From: Ignavibacteriota bacterium
GTDB lineage: Bacteria > Bacteroidota > Ignavibacteria > Ignavibacteriales > Melioribacteraceae
Direction of reading: 5' to 3'
DNA length: 64,000 bases
NCBI GenBank assembly: GCA_016708125.1
Contig: JADJGF010000001.1
Coordinates: 3,990,001-4,054,000, forward strand
Below, piece by piece: positions 36,957-45,770 of the stretch. The translations under genes and the position numbers were made by a program. The notes under the pieces are model-generated. The model did no database searches. It saw only the letters and a list, made by a program, of their open reading frames with translations, and was not told the DNA's origin. Numbering within the stretch: position 1 is the stretch's first letter; each line of letters begins with the position of its first letter.

Positions 36957-38285
36957 ATGAAAAAATATTTGATGTTTTTTTTATTAGCTGCATCTATTAA
37001 TGTTTTTGCGCAAAATACTGATTCTTTATATCATGCAAAAATGGAATGGTTCAAAGATGCTAAGCTTGGTATTTTTATACATTGGGGAATTTATGCAGTA
37101 AATGGAATCTCAGAATCTTGGTCATTTTTCAACGGTAGAATTTCTCATGAAGATTATTTAAAACAAGTTGATGGATTTACCGCATCTAAATATGATCCTG
37201 AATTATGGGCAAAATTAATTAAAGATAGCGGAGCAAAATATTCAGTAATTACTTCGCGTCATCATGATGGATTTTCTCTTTGGGATACAAAACTTGGGAA
37301 TTTAAATTCTCTCAAAAATTCTGCAGCGAAAAAAGATGTTCTTACTCCATTTGTAAATGCTTTACGAAAAAATGATTTAAAAGTTGGCCTCTATTATTCC
37401 CTTCCCGATTGGTCTCATGAAGATTATACGGATTTTACAAGAGAAGTTAAAAGATATAAAATCTCTGATGAACCAATTCGCTGGAATAAATTTTTAGATT
37501 ATTATCAAGGTCAACTTACGGAATTAGGAAATAAATATAATCCGGATTTGTGGTGGTTCGATGGAGATTGGGAACATAATGCTGAAGAATGGCAAGCTGA
37601 TAAAGTTCGCAATACTTTACTTGTGAAAAATCCTAACGCAATTATAAATTCACGTTTGCAAGGTCGAGGAGATTATGAAACTCCCGAACAAGGTCCGCCG
37701 GTTGTTAGACCTGAATCCAAATATTGGGAACTGTGCTACACAATGAATGATTCTTGGGGCTTTCAACACAATGATAAAGATTATAAAACGCCTCAGCAAT
37801 TATTGGATATTTTTGTTGATTGTATAAGTCAAGGCGGTAATCTCCTTTTAGATATTGGTCCAAAAGCTGATGGAACAATTCCGGATGAACAAATTAATAT
37901 TTTGAAGGAATTTGGGAAGTGGACTTCAAAACATAAAGATGCAATTTACGGAACTCGACAAGGAATTCCGTACGATCATTTTTACGGACCAACTTCACTT
38001 TCTAAAGATGGAAAAACTTTATACTTATTTGTAAAAGGAAATGCAAACGGACAAATTGCTTTAAAAGGTGTAAAAAATAAAATTAATTCAGTTTGGGTTG
38101 TTGGCAACGGTACCGCATTAAATCACAAAACAATCAGCAAAGTTTATTGGAATGATTATCCCGGCATTACTTTTATTGATCTTCCCGAAAATGTTTTGGA
38201 TAAATATTATACCGTAATTGGAATTTTATTCGATGATAAAATTGATCTTTATAGAAAAGTAGTTGGAGCAATTGAAAGCAATTAA
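36957..38285 (+). CDS. GH29 alpha-L-fucosidase
   Basis: A 442-residue secreted enzyme (signal ending NVFAQ), the shortest of the five GH29 copies. It shows KLGIFIHWGIYAVNG, VITSRHHDGFSLWDT, NPDLWWFDGDWEH with nucleophile Asp202, and GGNLLLDIGPKADG. It is closer to the first minus-strand fucosidase than to the preceding gene, so the tandem pair is not a recent duplication. The gene starts 18 bases after its neighbour and is co-transcribed with it. No accessory module is present. Confidence 0.92.
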   Translation: MKKYLMFFLLAASINVFAQNTDSLYHAKMEWFKDAKLGIFIHWGIYAVNGISESWSFFNGRISHEDYLKQVDGFTASKYDPELWAKLIKDSGAKYSVITSRHHDGFSLWDTKLGNLNSLKNSAAKKDVLTPFVNALRKNDLKVGLYYSLPDWSHEDYTDFTREVKRYKISDEPIRWNKFLDYYQGQLTELGNKYNPDLWWFDGDWEHNAEEWQADKVRNTLLVKNPNAIINSRLQGRGDYETPEQGPPVVRPESKYWELCYTMNDSWGFQHNDKDYKTPQQLLDIFVDCISQGGNLLLDIGPKADGTIPDEQINILKEFGKWTSKHKDAIYGTRQGIPYDHFYGPTSLSKDGKTLYLFVKGNANGQIALKGVKNKINSVWVVGNGTALNHKTISKVYWNDYPGITFIDLPENVLDKYYTVIGILFDDKIDLYRKVVGAIESN

Positions 38286-38305
38286 TTATTTCTCAATTTT
38301 AAAGT

Positions 38306-40573
38306 GTGAATAAAATGATTAAAAATAATATTTATCGATTTCTAATTTTAATTTCATTTATAATTTCTACAGAATTTATTTCTGCACAAAATAAATTATC
38401 AAATTTTAAAATTGTAATCCCAGCTAAACCAAATGAAAATGAAATTGAAGCTTCAAATATTTTACAAAAATATTTAAATCTAGTTACTGATTCCGAAATT
38501 AAAATTATAACAGATTCTGAACCGGAATTTGAGTTTGAAATTTTATTGGGAAATAATAATCGACTTTCTAAATTTAATATCAGTACCGATTCTATTGATA
38601 AAGACGGCTATTCAATTATAACTATTGAAAATAAATTAGTAATAATTGGCGGCTCAAAGAAAGGATTACTTTACGGAGTTTATACATTTTTAGATAAATA
38701 TCTTGGCTGTAAAATGTTCACACCGGATGTAATTGAAATTCCTAAAAATTCTGAGATTATTTTACCTCAAATAAATTTGGTAGAAAATCCAAAAATAATA
38801 TATCGAGAATTACATTTACCTTCAGCACGTACCTCTCAACTATTTTGCGATTGGCATAAACTTCATCATTATTCAGAGAGAGAAAAATATTACGGTTCAT
38901 TTGTTCACACTTTTGAAAATTTAGTTCCATCTGATAAATATTTTAAAGAACATCCGGAATATTTTTCAGAAATAAATGGAAACCGTATTCCTCATCAGCA
39001 ATTGTGCTTAACAAATCCTAATGTTTATAAAATAGTTGTAGATGAATTAAAAAATAAAATGAAAGAACGTCCCGAAGCGGAAGTTTGGGATGTTTCGCAG
39101 AATGATAATTTTGGAAATTGTACTTGTAAAAATTGCAGAACAATTGATTCAATTCATGGAAGCCCAGCGGCAACGATGTTAAATTTTGTGAACAAAGTTG
39201 CAAAAGAATTTCCCAATAAAACAATTTCTACATTGGCGTATCAATACACACGCAAAGCTCCAATTGGTATTAAAACGGAACCAAATGTAATGGTAGTGCT
39301 TTGCACAATTGAGTGTGATAGAAGCAAACCAATTTCTGAAAATAAAGATGATCTTTTTAACAGAGATATTGAAGAATGGAGCAAACTTTCTAACAATATA
39401 AAAATTTGGGATTATGTTGTTCAGTTTTCAAGTTACACTGATCCATTTCCGAATTTTCATGTGCTTCAGCCAAATTTGCAAATGTTTGTTGATCATGGTG
39501 TAAAATATTTATTTGAACAAGGAAGTGGTGATTCATGGAGTGATTTTCATGAAATGAAAGCTTATGTTCTTGCAAAATTATTATGGAATCCTAATGATAA
39601 TGTTCAAAATATTATTGATGAATTTTTGAAAGGTTATTACGGAGATGCTTCAAAATATTTAAGAAATTATTTCGATTTAATGCATACTTCGCTTCAAAAA
39701 TCCGGAGGAAACCTTATAATATATGGCTATCCATCAAGTGGAAAAGAAAGTTATTTAACTCCCGAATTATTAAAAAAATATACCGTGATTTTTAATGAAG
39801 CAGAAAAGTCTGTTATGGATAATCCAACTTTTTTAGAAAGAGTAAAAACTGCAAGATTACCTTTAGAGTACGCAATTTTAGAATTATCTAAATTAAATGT
39901 TTCCAAAGATTTTCAAATTTTTGATTTGGTTGATAATAAAGTTTTTGTCCGCGAAGAAATGAAAAACAGATTACAATTTTTTGTTGATAATGCAAATAAA
40001 GCCGGAATAAAAGCGTTGCATGAAAGAGGAAAATCGCCGGATGAATATTATATGGAAATGCAAAAATATTTTGAAGATGGAATGATTGTTCATAAAGCAT
40101 ACAAAAAAAATGTTAATATAATTAGTCAAATTCATCCAAACTATTTTGTTAAAGGGAATGAAACTTTAACAGACGGAACAACCGGAGAAGCAAATTATTT
40201 CTTTAACTGGCTTGGTTTTGAAGCTAATGAATTTGAAGCTATTGTAGATTTAAAAGAAAAAACAAATATTAATTTACTTAGGACAAATTTTTTACAAGAA
40301 CATAAATCATGGATTTGGCTGCCCAAAGTTGTAGAATATTATATTTCTGATAATGGAATAAATTTTGAAAAAGTTGGCGAAGTGAAAAATGAAATTGATG
40401 AGAGAAAGGAAGGAATATTTTCTCAAGCATTTACTCTTAACGTAAATAATGTTTCCGCAAAATTTGTAAAAGTTAAAACGAAGAGTTTAATTAACTGTCC
40501 CGTTTGGCACATTGGTTATACAAACGGAACCGGAAAAGCTTGGTTATTTGTTGATGAAATTATCGTTAATTAA
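38306..40573 (+). CDS. DUF4838/GH163 endo-beta-N-acetylglucosaminidase-like protein with discoidin-like C-terminus
   Basis: A 755-residue secreted protein (signal ending EFISAQ). Residues about 30-140 are the small domain that often precedes such barrels. DUF4838 follows, with VSQNDNFGNCTCKNC (about 262-276) and LFEQGSGDSWSDFHEMKAYVLAKLLWNP. DUF4838 contains CAZy family GH163, whose founding member BT1044 of Bacteroides thetaiotaomicron cuts complex N-glycans between the two core GlcNAc residues. The C-terminal 135 residues are the shared module; its loop is four residues longer than in the other copies (NCPVWHIGYTNGTGKAWLF). The start could be the GTG at 38306 or the ATG at 38315. Confidence 0.82.
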   Translation: MNKMIKNNIYRFLILISFIISTEFISAQNKLSNFKIVIPAKPNENEIEASNILQKYLNLVTDSEIKIITDSEPEFEFEILLGNNNRLSKFNISTDSIDKDGYSIITIENKLVIIGGSKKGLLYGVYTFLDKYLGCKMFTPDVIEIPKNSEIILPQINLVENPKIIYRELHLPSARTSQLFCDWHKLHHYSEREKYYGSFVHTFENLVPSDKYFKEHPEYFSEINGNRIPHQQLCLTNPNVYKIVVDELKNKMKERPEAEVWDVSQNDNFGNCTCKNCRTIDSIHGSPAATMLNFVNKVAKEFPNKTISTLAYQYTRKAPIGIKTEPNVMVVLCTIECDRSKPISENKDDLFNRDIEEWSKLSNNIKIWDYVVQFSSYTDPFPNFHVLQPNLQMFVDHGVKYLFEQGSGDSWSDFHEMKAYVLAKLLWNPNDNVQNIIDEFLKGYYGDASKYLRNYFDLMHTSLQKSGGNLIIYGYPSSGKESYLTPELLKKYTVIFNEAEKSVMDNPTFLERVKTARLPLEYAILELSKLNVSKDFQIFDLVDNKVFVREEMKNRLQFFVDNANKAGIKALHERGKSPDEYYMEMQKYFEDGMIVHKAYKKNVNIISQIHPNYFVKGNETLTDGTTGEANYFFNWLGFEANEFEAIVDLKEKTNINLLRTNFLQEHKSWIWLPKVVEYYISDNGINFEKVGEVKNEIDERKEGIFSQAFTLNVNNVSAKFVKVKTKSLINCPVWHIGYTNGTGKAWLFVDEIIVN

Positions 40574-40612
40574 TAAATTTCAAAATTTAGTTCTCGCAAA
40601 ATTGGAGCAAAC

Positions 40613-42076
40613 GTGAAGTGTAAAATTGTTGTAATTCTTTTTTTTATTTCGCAATTAACATTTTCTATACCGGAAAATATTATTTCGATTTCTCAAAATA
40701 TAAATTCAGAAATATTGATAAATGTTGACGCTCAATCGCATATAGATTACGGATTTTCATTCCCACTTTCTTACAAATTTGCTGTATCAAATATTTCAAA
40801 TGGAATTACAATATTAAAAAAATATTCTTCATCAGAAAATTGGGATACATTGCATTTCGTAGAAACAAGTTTTTATAATCACATTGAAACTGTAAGAATT
40901 GATTCTGTTAACAATTTAATTTTTATTTCCATTGGATTTAAAAGTCATACTGATTCGGTTTTTCTTAAAGCAGAAAATAATTTTAGCGAAAATTTAGTTT
41001 TATCATTTGAAGAAATTACAAAATTTTATGATAATCGAGATGCAGCCGTAACTGCAAGTGCAGACGATATGGCGGGATGGAGTCAAAATAAATTCAACGC
41101 AACAATTTCAAATTTTCTGCAATATAATTTATATCTTACTTTGGGAATGAATACAAATGGCATGAGCCGAGATACTTATAATTTTGTACAAAATAAAATT
41201 AATACCGGATTTATTGAGGCCGGAGTTCATACAAGAACACATCCCGGATGGGCAGCTTATGGAGATTATGATTCGGAAATAACCGGTTGTAAAAATGATA
41301 TCATAAATAATTTGGAAATGCCGGAATTGTATAGAAATGGTGATTATGAATATGTTTATACTTTTATTGCACCAAACGGATATTTTGATGAAATAATTGA
41401 TTCGCTTGTTGGTCAAAATAGAATGCTTGTGAATAGACTTTATCATAATGATTTTTTTGATGGATTCAGCGAGTGGAATGACAAATCCGAAACATACTCA
41501 CCATTTACAGTAACAAGAGCTTTTGATCCGCCGGCTTCTCAACTTGGCTGGGGTATTGGCACTAACGATATCAATGATTTAAATAATAAGTTTGATGAAG
41601 TAATTGCCAAAGGCGGAGTTTATCATTTAATGTGTCACCCGAATGTTATGGAATGGGATAAAACTTATCCGTGGGAACACCTTGAACATATAAGTAATAG
41701 AAATAATGTTTGGTATGTAACATTAGGCCATTTGTATTTATATCATTTGGCGCAAGAGAATTATGATTATAAAAATTTAGTTGATGTTGCAGAGAATAAA
41801 ATAATACCAGTAAGATTTCAATTATTTCAAAACTATCCAAATCCATTTAATCCATCTACAACAATTAGATTTTCAATTCCGGAAAATAATTCACATGTAA
41901 ATTTAAAAGTATATGATGTACTTGGAAGTGAAATTGCAACTTTAATAAATGAAAATAAATCTTCGGGAAATTATTCTATTGATTTTACTGCCAAGAATTT
42001 AAATTCTGGAATCTACTTTTATAAATTGCAAATTAATTCAGAATCCTATGTGCGAAAAATGACATACTTAAAATAG
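40613..42076 (+). CDS. Polysaccharide deacetylase-like secreted protein with T9SS-type sorting tail
   Basis: A 487-residue protein starting at GTG with GGAG six bases upstream, and a signal peptide ending near LTFS. Residues about 140-390 resemble a NodB/CE4-like fold: TASADDMAGWSQ supplies the paired Asp, HTRTHPGW the HxxxH metal ligands, and HLMCHPNVMEWD a later His. The last 80 residues are a type A C-terminal sorting domain beginning QNYPNPFNPSTTIRFSIPE and ending YVRKMTYLK, used by the type IX secretion system. It may remove acetyl groups from glycan or amino sugar. It closes the plus-strand operon and converges with the next minus-strand gene. Confidence 0.72.
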   Translation: MKCKIVVILFFISQLTFSIPENIISISQNINSEILINVDAQSHIDYGFSFPLSYKFAVSNISNGITILKKYSSSENWDTLHFVETSFYNHIETVRIDSVNNLIFISIGFKSHTDSVFLKAENNFSENLVLSFEEITKFYDNRDAAVTASADDMAGWSQNKFNATISNFLQYNLYLTLGMNTNGMSRDTYNFVQNKINTGFIEAGVHTRTHPGWAAYGDYDSEITGCKNDIINNLEMPELYRNGDYEYVYTFIAPNGYFDEIIDSLVGQNRMLVNRLYHNDFFDGFSEWNDKSETYSPFTVTRAFDPPASQLGWGIGTNDINDLNNKFDEVIAKGGVYHLMCHPNVMEWDKTYPWEHLEHISNRNNVWYVTLGHLYLYHLAQENYDYKNLVDVAENKIIPVRFQLFQNYPNPFNPSTTIRFSIPENNSHVNLKVYDVLGSEIATLINENKSSGNYSIDFTAKNLNSGIYFYKLQINSESYVRKMTYLK

Positions 42077-42143
42077 ATTATTGAAACTTTTAATTGATCA
42101 CGAATTGAATCAGAATATTTTAATTTAGAGAAATAATTTTTTT

Positions 42144-44621
42144 TTATTCAAAAATAAATTCACCTTTTTCAACAGACCAATCATTTCCATAAAATCCAGC
42201 AGCTTTAAATCCATTGTCTTTTTTCTCAAGAATTTTTGAATTGAAAATTGTAACATCCGGAAATGAAGAACCGGGTTTTAAGTAAGGTCGCATATATGAC
42301 AATTTAATTCCGTTCTCACCGGTACCGGCAATTATGCCAACTAAATTTTTCACACTTCCCTTTTTTGGATACACAGCATAACATGCTAAATTATTTCCAT
42401 CAACAATATTTTTACCAATTGAAATTTTTTCGTTTGAAATTTTTAAAGGAGAATTTTCGAGAAGAATTTTATAAGCACTATTTTGATTGCTATTTCCATA
42501 AAGTAAAACATTGTTATCCTTATACTTTTCAGCATTGAATTCTCCATCAGAAATAATGTCAAAAGCTCCGTTTCCTACATACCAAAACATTTCACTATCA
42601 TATCTAACTTTTGTTAGAATTTGTTCATTCTCTTCATCAGTACCATTAGTTCCATAAACAAAAATTAAATTATCTCTGAACAAATCTTTAAATGAACCAT
42701 ATCTATTAGGATTTTTTTCTTCATGATTTATAAAATTAGACGTTATCCAATCGTTTCCATTATTTGTAAGATAAATTTTCTCTCCATTAATTTTACCTTC
42801 AAGTTTAAATTTATCAATTATAAAATTTAGATTGGTATTTTGAGATAATCCCAAATCTTTAACATTGATAGAAAATGTTTTTACATTATTTGTTTTTACT
42901 CTAAAAATATTTACTTCGGGAATAAATTCAATATCAATATTACTAAATTCAAAAAGTTCGTTTTGCTGTTCTATTGTAACCCAATAATTTTTTGAAGAAA
43001 TTCCCGGAGCAGCAGTTGTGAAAGATAATTTTTTAATTCTGTTTAACGGCCTAGAATGTTTTGAAAAGAAATCAAATAACGGAGTCCAATCCACACAATC
43101 AGTTCCGGGTTTTACTGTATCAATATCCCACCAATGTTCCATGCCGGGCTCAAAGTGTGAATCAAAATCTTTATGAAATGATGATAATGTACGCAACATA
43201 CTTTTTGCTTGAAACGGACTTACAACACTATCTGCATCGCCGTGAATAACATAAACACCAAGTTGAGAATAATTCGAAGCTAAAGTGTAAGTATCACTTT
43301 GCTTTGCGGCTTTTGTATATAATTTTTGAATATCATTTAGTTTATTTTGATTTTCTCTATATCGATAACTCCAAAGTGAGATCCAGCCGGCACTTGGTCC
43401 AATTGCCGCAAACTGATCGGGATAATTTGCACCGAGATACCAAGTTCCGTGACCACCCATAGAATGCCCGGTTAAATAAACTCTATTTTCATCAACGTTA
43501 AACTTTTGTTTTGCAATATTTAAAACTTCCATTGCATCAATTCTGCCGATATCTTCCCAATTAAATCCATAAGGTCTGCGGTTAGTAGGACAAACAATAT
43601 TTCCCCATTCTTTATTTGAGTAAGAACCAGCTTGATTTATTGCTTCCACACTTGCACCGTGAACAGATAAAAACAAAGCTTGTTTATCTTCTGGATTTAA
43701 ATTTGAAGAAGGTTTTACAGCATAATATTGTACGCTTCCATCAATTGAACTTATAAAAGTTTGTTTATATGCATCAAGTTTATCAACACATTTTAGTTTT
43801 ATTTCTTGTTCGTCTGTAATTTTTCCATCAACAATTATTTGAACTTTGAGAATTTCTTTATTAGAATCTTTTACTTTCCCTTTAAAATTGAATTTAACTT
43901 TTCTAATAGAAATAGGAATAATTTTCGGAACATCTGTTATTGTTTCATCTCCATCTTGATTTATAACTTTAATTTTTGCTCCCTCTAAAGTTTTATCTTG
44001 TGCATTTACAATTACAATTCCGCCAAAATTATCGTACGATTCATTTTTAAAAATATCCGGTAAAGTATTATCATTCAGATTAAAAAATATCGGTGATTTT
44101 ATTTCATGCAATACTGCTTTCATTCTTCCATTATTTACTTGAAACAGAAATTCATTTTTACCTTTTTTAATTTTTATAGGAAGAAATGAATTGTTAAAGT
44201 TTGGTTCCCAGCTTTCATAATTTTCTTTCGTTCCATAAATATTTCCAATTCGCGGTTCACCATTTATGAAAACGTTATAATAAGTATGCCCTTGAAGAAG
44301 CATAATTTTTTCTTCGTTAGATTCAAACCTATGATAAATGTACGAACCTCTAAGATTCCTATCTTCAAACCAGCCGTTATCTTTAGCTTGCACCCATATC
44401 CATTGCGAATTAATAGTATCAATTTTAATTACATCATTTTCTTTTGGTTCTTTCCATGTACCATTTACAATTGCGGCTTCAATTGGATCAATTTGCGATA
44501 GACTTCTTCTATCCGGAGGATTTATTTTAATCGCTAATCCTTCACTAATAACTATTTTTTCTTGTGCAAAAATATTTTGGAATAAAATTGTGATCGCAAA
44601 GATTAATAAAGTTTTTTTCAT
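42144..44621 (-). CDS. Secreted alpha/beta hydrolase (esterase or peptidase) with large N-terminal domain
   Basis: An 825-residue secreted protein; the ATG at 44621 gives a clean signal peptide (MKKTLLIFAITILFQNIFAQ) and follows the stop of the CBM9-like gene by one base, so the two are coupled. Residues about 40-290 form beta-rich N-terminal domains. An alpha/beta hydrolase domain lies at about 310-520, with VYLTGHSMGGHGTWYLG (Ser near 385), IHGDADSVVSP and GMEHWWD completing a Ser-Asp-His triad. About 300 further residues follow. The fold includes glycan O-acetyl esterases and prolyl oligopeptidase-like peptidases; I cannot choose between them. Confidence 0.7.
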   Translation of the reverse strand: MKKTLLIFAITILFQNIFAQEKIVISEGLAIKINPPDRRSLSQIDPIEAAIVNGTWKEPKENDVIKIDTINSQWIWVQAKDNGWFEDRNLRGSYIYHRFESNEEKIMLLQGHTYYNVFINGEPRIGNIYGTKENYESWEPNFNNSFLPIKIKKGKNEFLFQVNNGRMKAVLHEIKSPIFFNLNDNTLPDIFKNESYDNFGGIVIVNAQDKTLEGAKIKVINQDGDETITDVPKIIPISIRKVKFNFKGKVKDSNKEILKVQIIVDGKITDEQEIKLKCVDKLDAYKQTFISSIDGSVQYYAVKPSSNLNPEDKQALFLSVHGASVEAINQAGSYSNKEWGNIVCPTNRRPYGFNWEDIGRIDAMEVLNIAKQKFNVDENRVYLTGHSMGGHGTWYLGANYPDQFAAIGPSAGWISLWSYRYRENQNKLNDIQKLYTKAAKQSDTYTLASNYSQLGVYVIHGDADSVVSPFQAKSMLRTLSSFHKDFDSHFEPGMEHWWDIDTVKPGTDCVDWTPLFDFFSKHSRPLNRIKKLSFTTAAPGISSKNYWVTIEQQNELFEFSNIDIEFIPEVNIFRVKTNNVKTFSINVKDLGLSQNTNLNFIIDKFKLEGKINGEKIYLTNNGNDWITSNFINHEEKNPNRYGSFKDLFRDNLIFVYGTNGTDEENEQILTKVRYDSEMFWYVGNGAFDIISDGEFNAEKYKDNNVLLYGNSNQNSAYKILLENSPLKISNEKISIGKNIVDGNNLACYAVYPKKGSVKNLVGIIAGTGENGIKLSYMRPYLKPGSSFPDVTIFNSKILEKKDNGFKAAGFYGNDWSVEKGEFIFE

Positions 44622-44622
44622 T

Positions 44623-45741
44623 TTAATTCTCATTACTAACATTTTGTTTTTTAACTAATCCATCTTGATAAATTATAAAAAATGATTTCTCATCTTTACT
44701 TTTTAAAATTACTTCAAATTGTGTTGTTGTAACATTTATAACCGGCGGCATGATATATGATTTAACTTCTTTTTCAAATTTTATTTTAAGTTCATTTAGA
44801 TCATCAGTGAAATTACCATGATTTATTTTATAATCTTGTTCAGCATAATAAATTTGTCTTAATACCCATTTTGCATTTTCGTCATCGGAAAAATTTAATT
44901 CAACTTTTTCAGTTCCAACAAGTTTATTTGTAAATTGAATATATCCCCAAGTTTCCGGTGCATGCATATTTATAATTCCTTGAGGTGACCAAACCCAATT
45001 ATTTTCCGGAAATGATTTTCCCGTTTGTGGATTAATTTTCTTTTTATAGTTTCCATCAATAATTTCCGTATCCCATTCAACTCTAGAAAAATTCACTCTC
45101 CATTTATCACCTTCAAGTGGCGGACTTTTCATTTCAGTCATTTCTGCAAGAGCTTTCCATGGATAAGCTACTTCAACCGTCCAGTATTTATCTTCATCAT
45201 TCGGATTGTTAATGGTTCCATTTATACCAACTGCCGTTTTTAATCCCGCAATGTCCCATCCATTAAGAGCAACATTTTCTCCGTCTCGATAAGGTTTTGC
45301 AATTAATAAATCCCACTGAGTATTAAACGCATTAATCTCGAACTCGTAATACTTATGAGTATCTCCATCTGGATCAATAAATATTTCAAAATCATTGTCA
45401 TAAAAAATTACCGTATCTCGTTGTTTTAGTTTTGCCCAAATGTGAGGTTCTTCCAACAATGCTGCAAAGTAAAAATATTCATCATCCCAAAGCATTTTAA
45501 CACGCGTATTATAATATGGTTTTGGTTTTAAATCACCTTCGATATCTACAAAATCCTTTGTCCATTCAGCTTTCTCCCAATCCTTTTCATTAAATTTTCC
45601 ATCAATAATTATCGGCTGATTTGTTTTGTAACAAGTATAACTTTCCGGGTTAAACGGAATTTTACTTATTGGAACTTCCTTTATTGTTTGGGCTGATATA
45701 TTTACAAATAAAGAAAAAAGAACTATAAATTTTATTTTCAT
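44623..45741 (-). CDS. CBM9-like carbohydrate-binding secreted protein
   Basis: About 372 residues with a signal peptide ending NISAQ. Residues about 40-265 match the CBM9-like domain seen in many Bacteroidota glycan loci: IIDGKFNEKDWEKAEWT, VKMLWDDEYFYFAALLEEPHIW, YDNDFEIFIDPDGDTHKYYEFE, VEVAYPWKAL and WGYIQF. The C-terminal 100 residues have no recognisable motif. It probably binds glycan at the cell surface or in the periplasm. The ATG at 45741 starts directly at a typical signal peptide; an ATG four codons earlier is possible, and neither has a strong ribosome-binding site. Confidence 0.78.
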   Translation of the reverse strand: MKIKFIVLFSLFVNISAQTIKEVPISKIPFNPESYTCYKTNQPIIIDGKFNEKDWEKAEWTKDFVDIEGDLKPKPYYNTRVKMLWDDEYFYFAALLEEPHIWAKLKQRDTVIFYDNDFEIFIDPDGDTHKYYEFEINAFNTQWDLLIAKPYRDGENVALNGWDIAGLKTAVGINGTINNPNDEDKYWTVEVAYPWKALAEMTEMKSPPLEGDKWRVNFSRVEWDTEIIDGNYKKKINPQTGKSFPENNWVWSPQGIINMHAPETWGYIQFTNKLVGTEKVELNFSDDENAKWVLRQIYYAEQDYKINHGNFTDDLNELKIKFEKEVKSYIMPPVINVTTTQFEVILKSKDEKSFFIIYQDGLVKKQNVSNEN

Positions 45742-45770
45742 ATTTAATGCCATTTCAAAATATTTTATTT

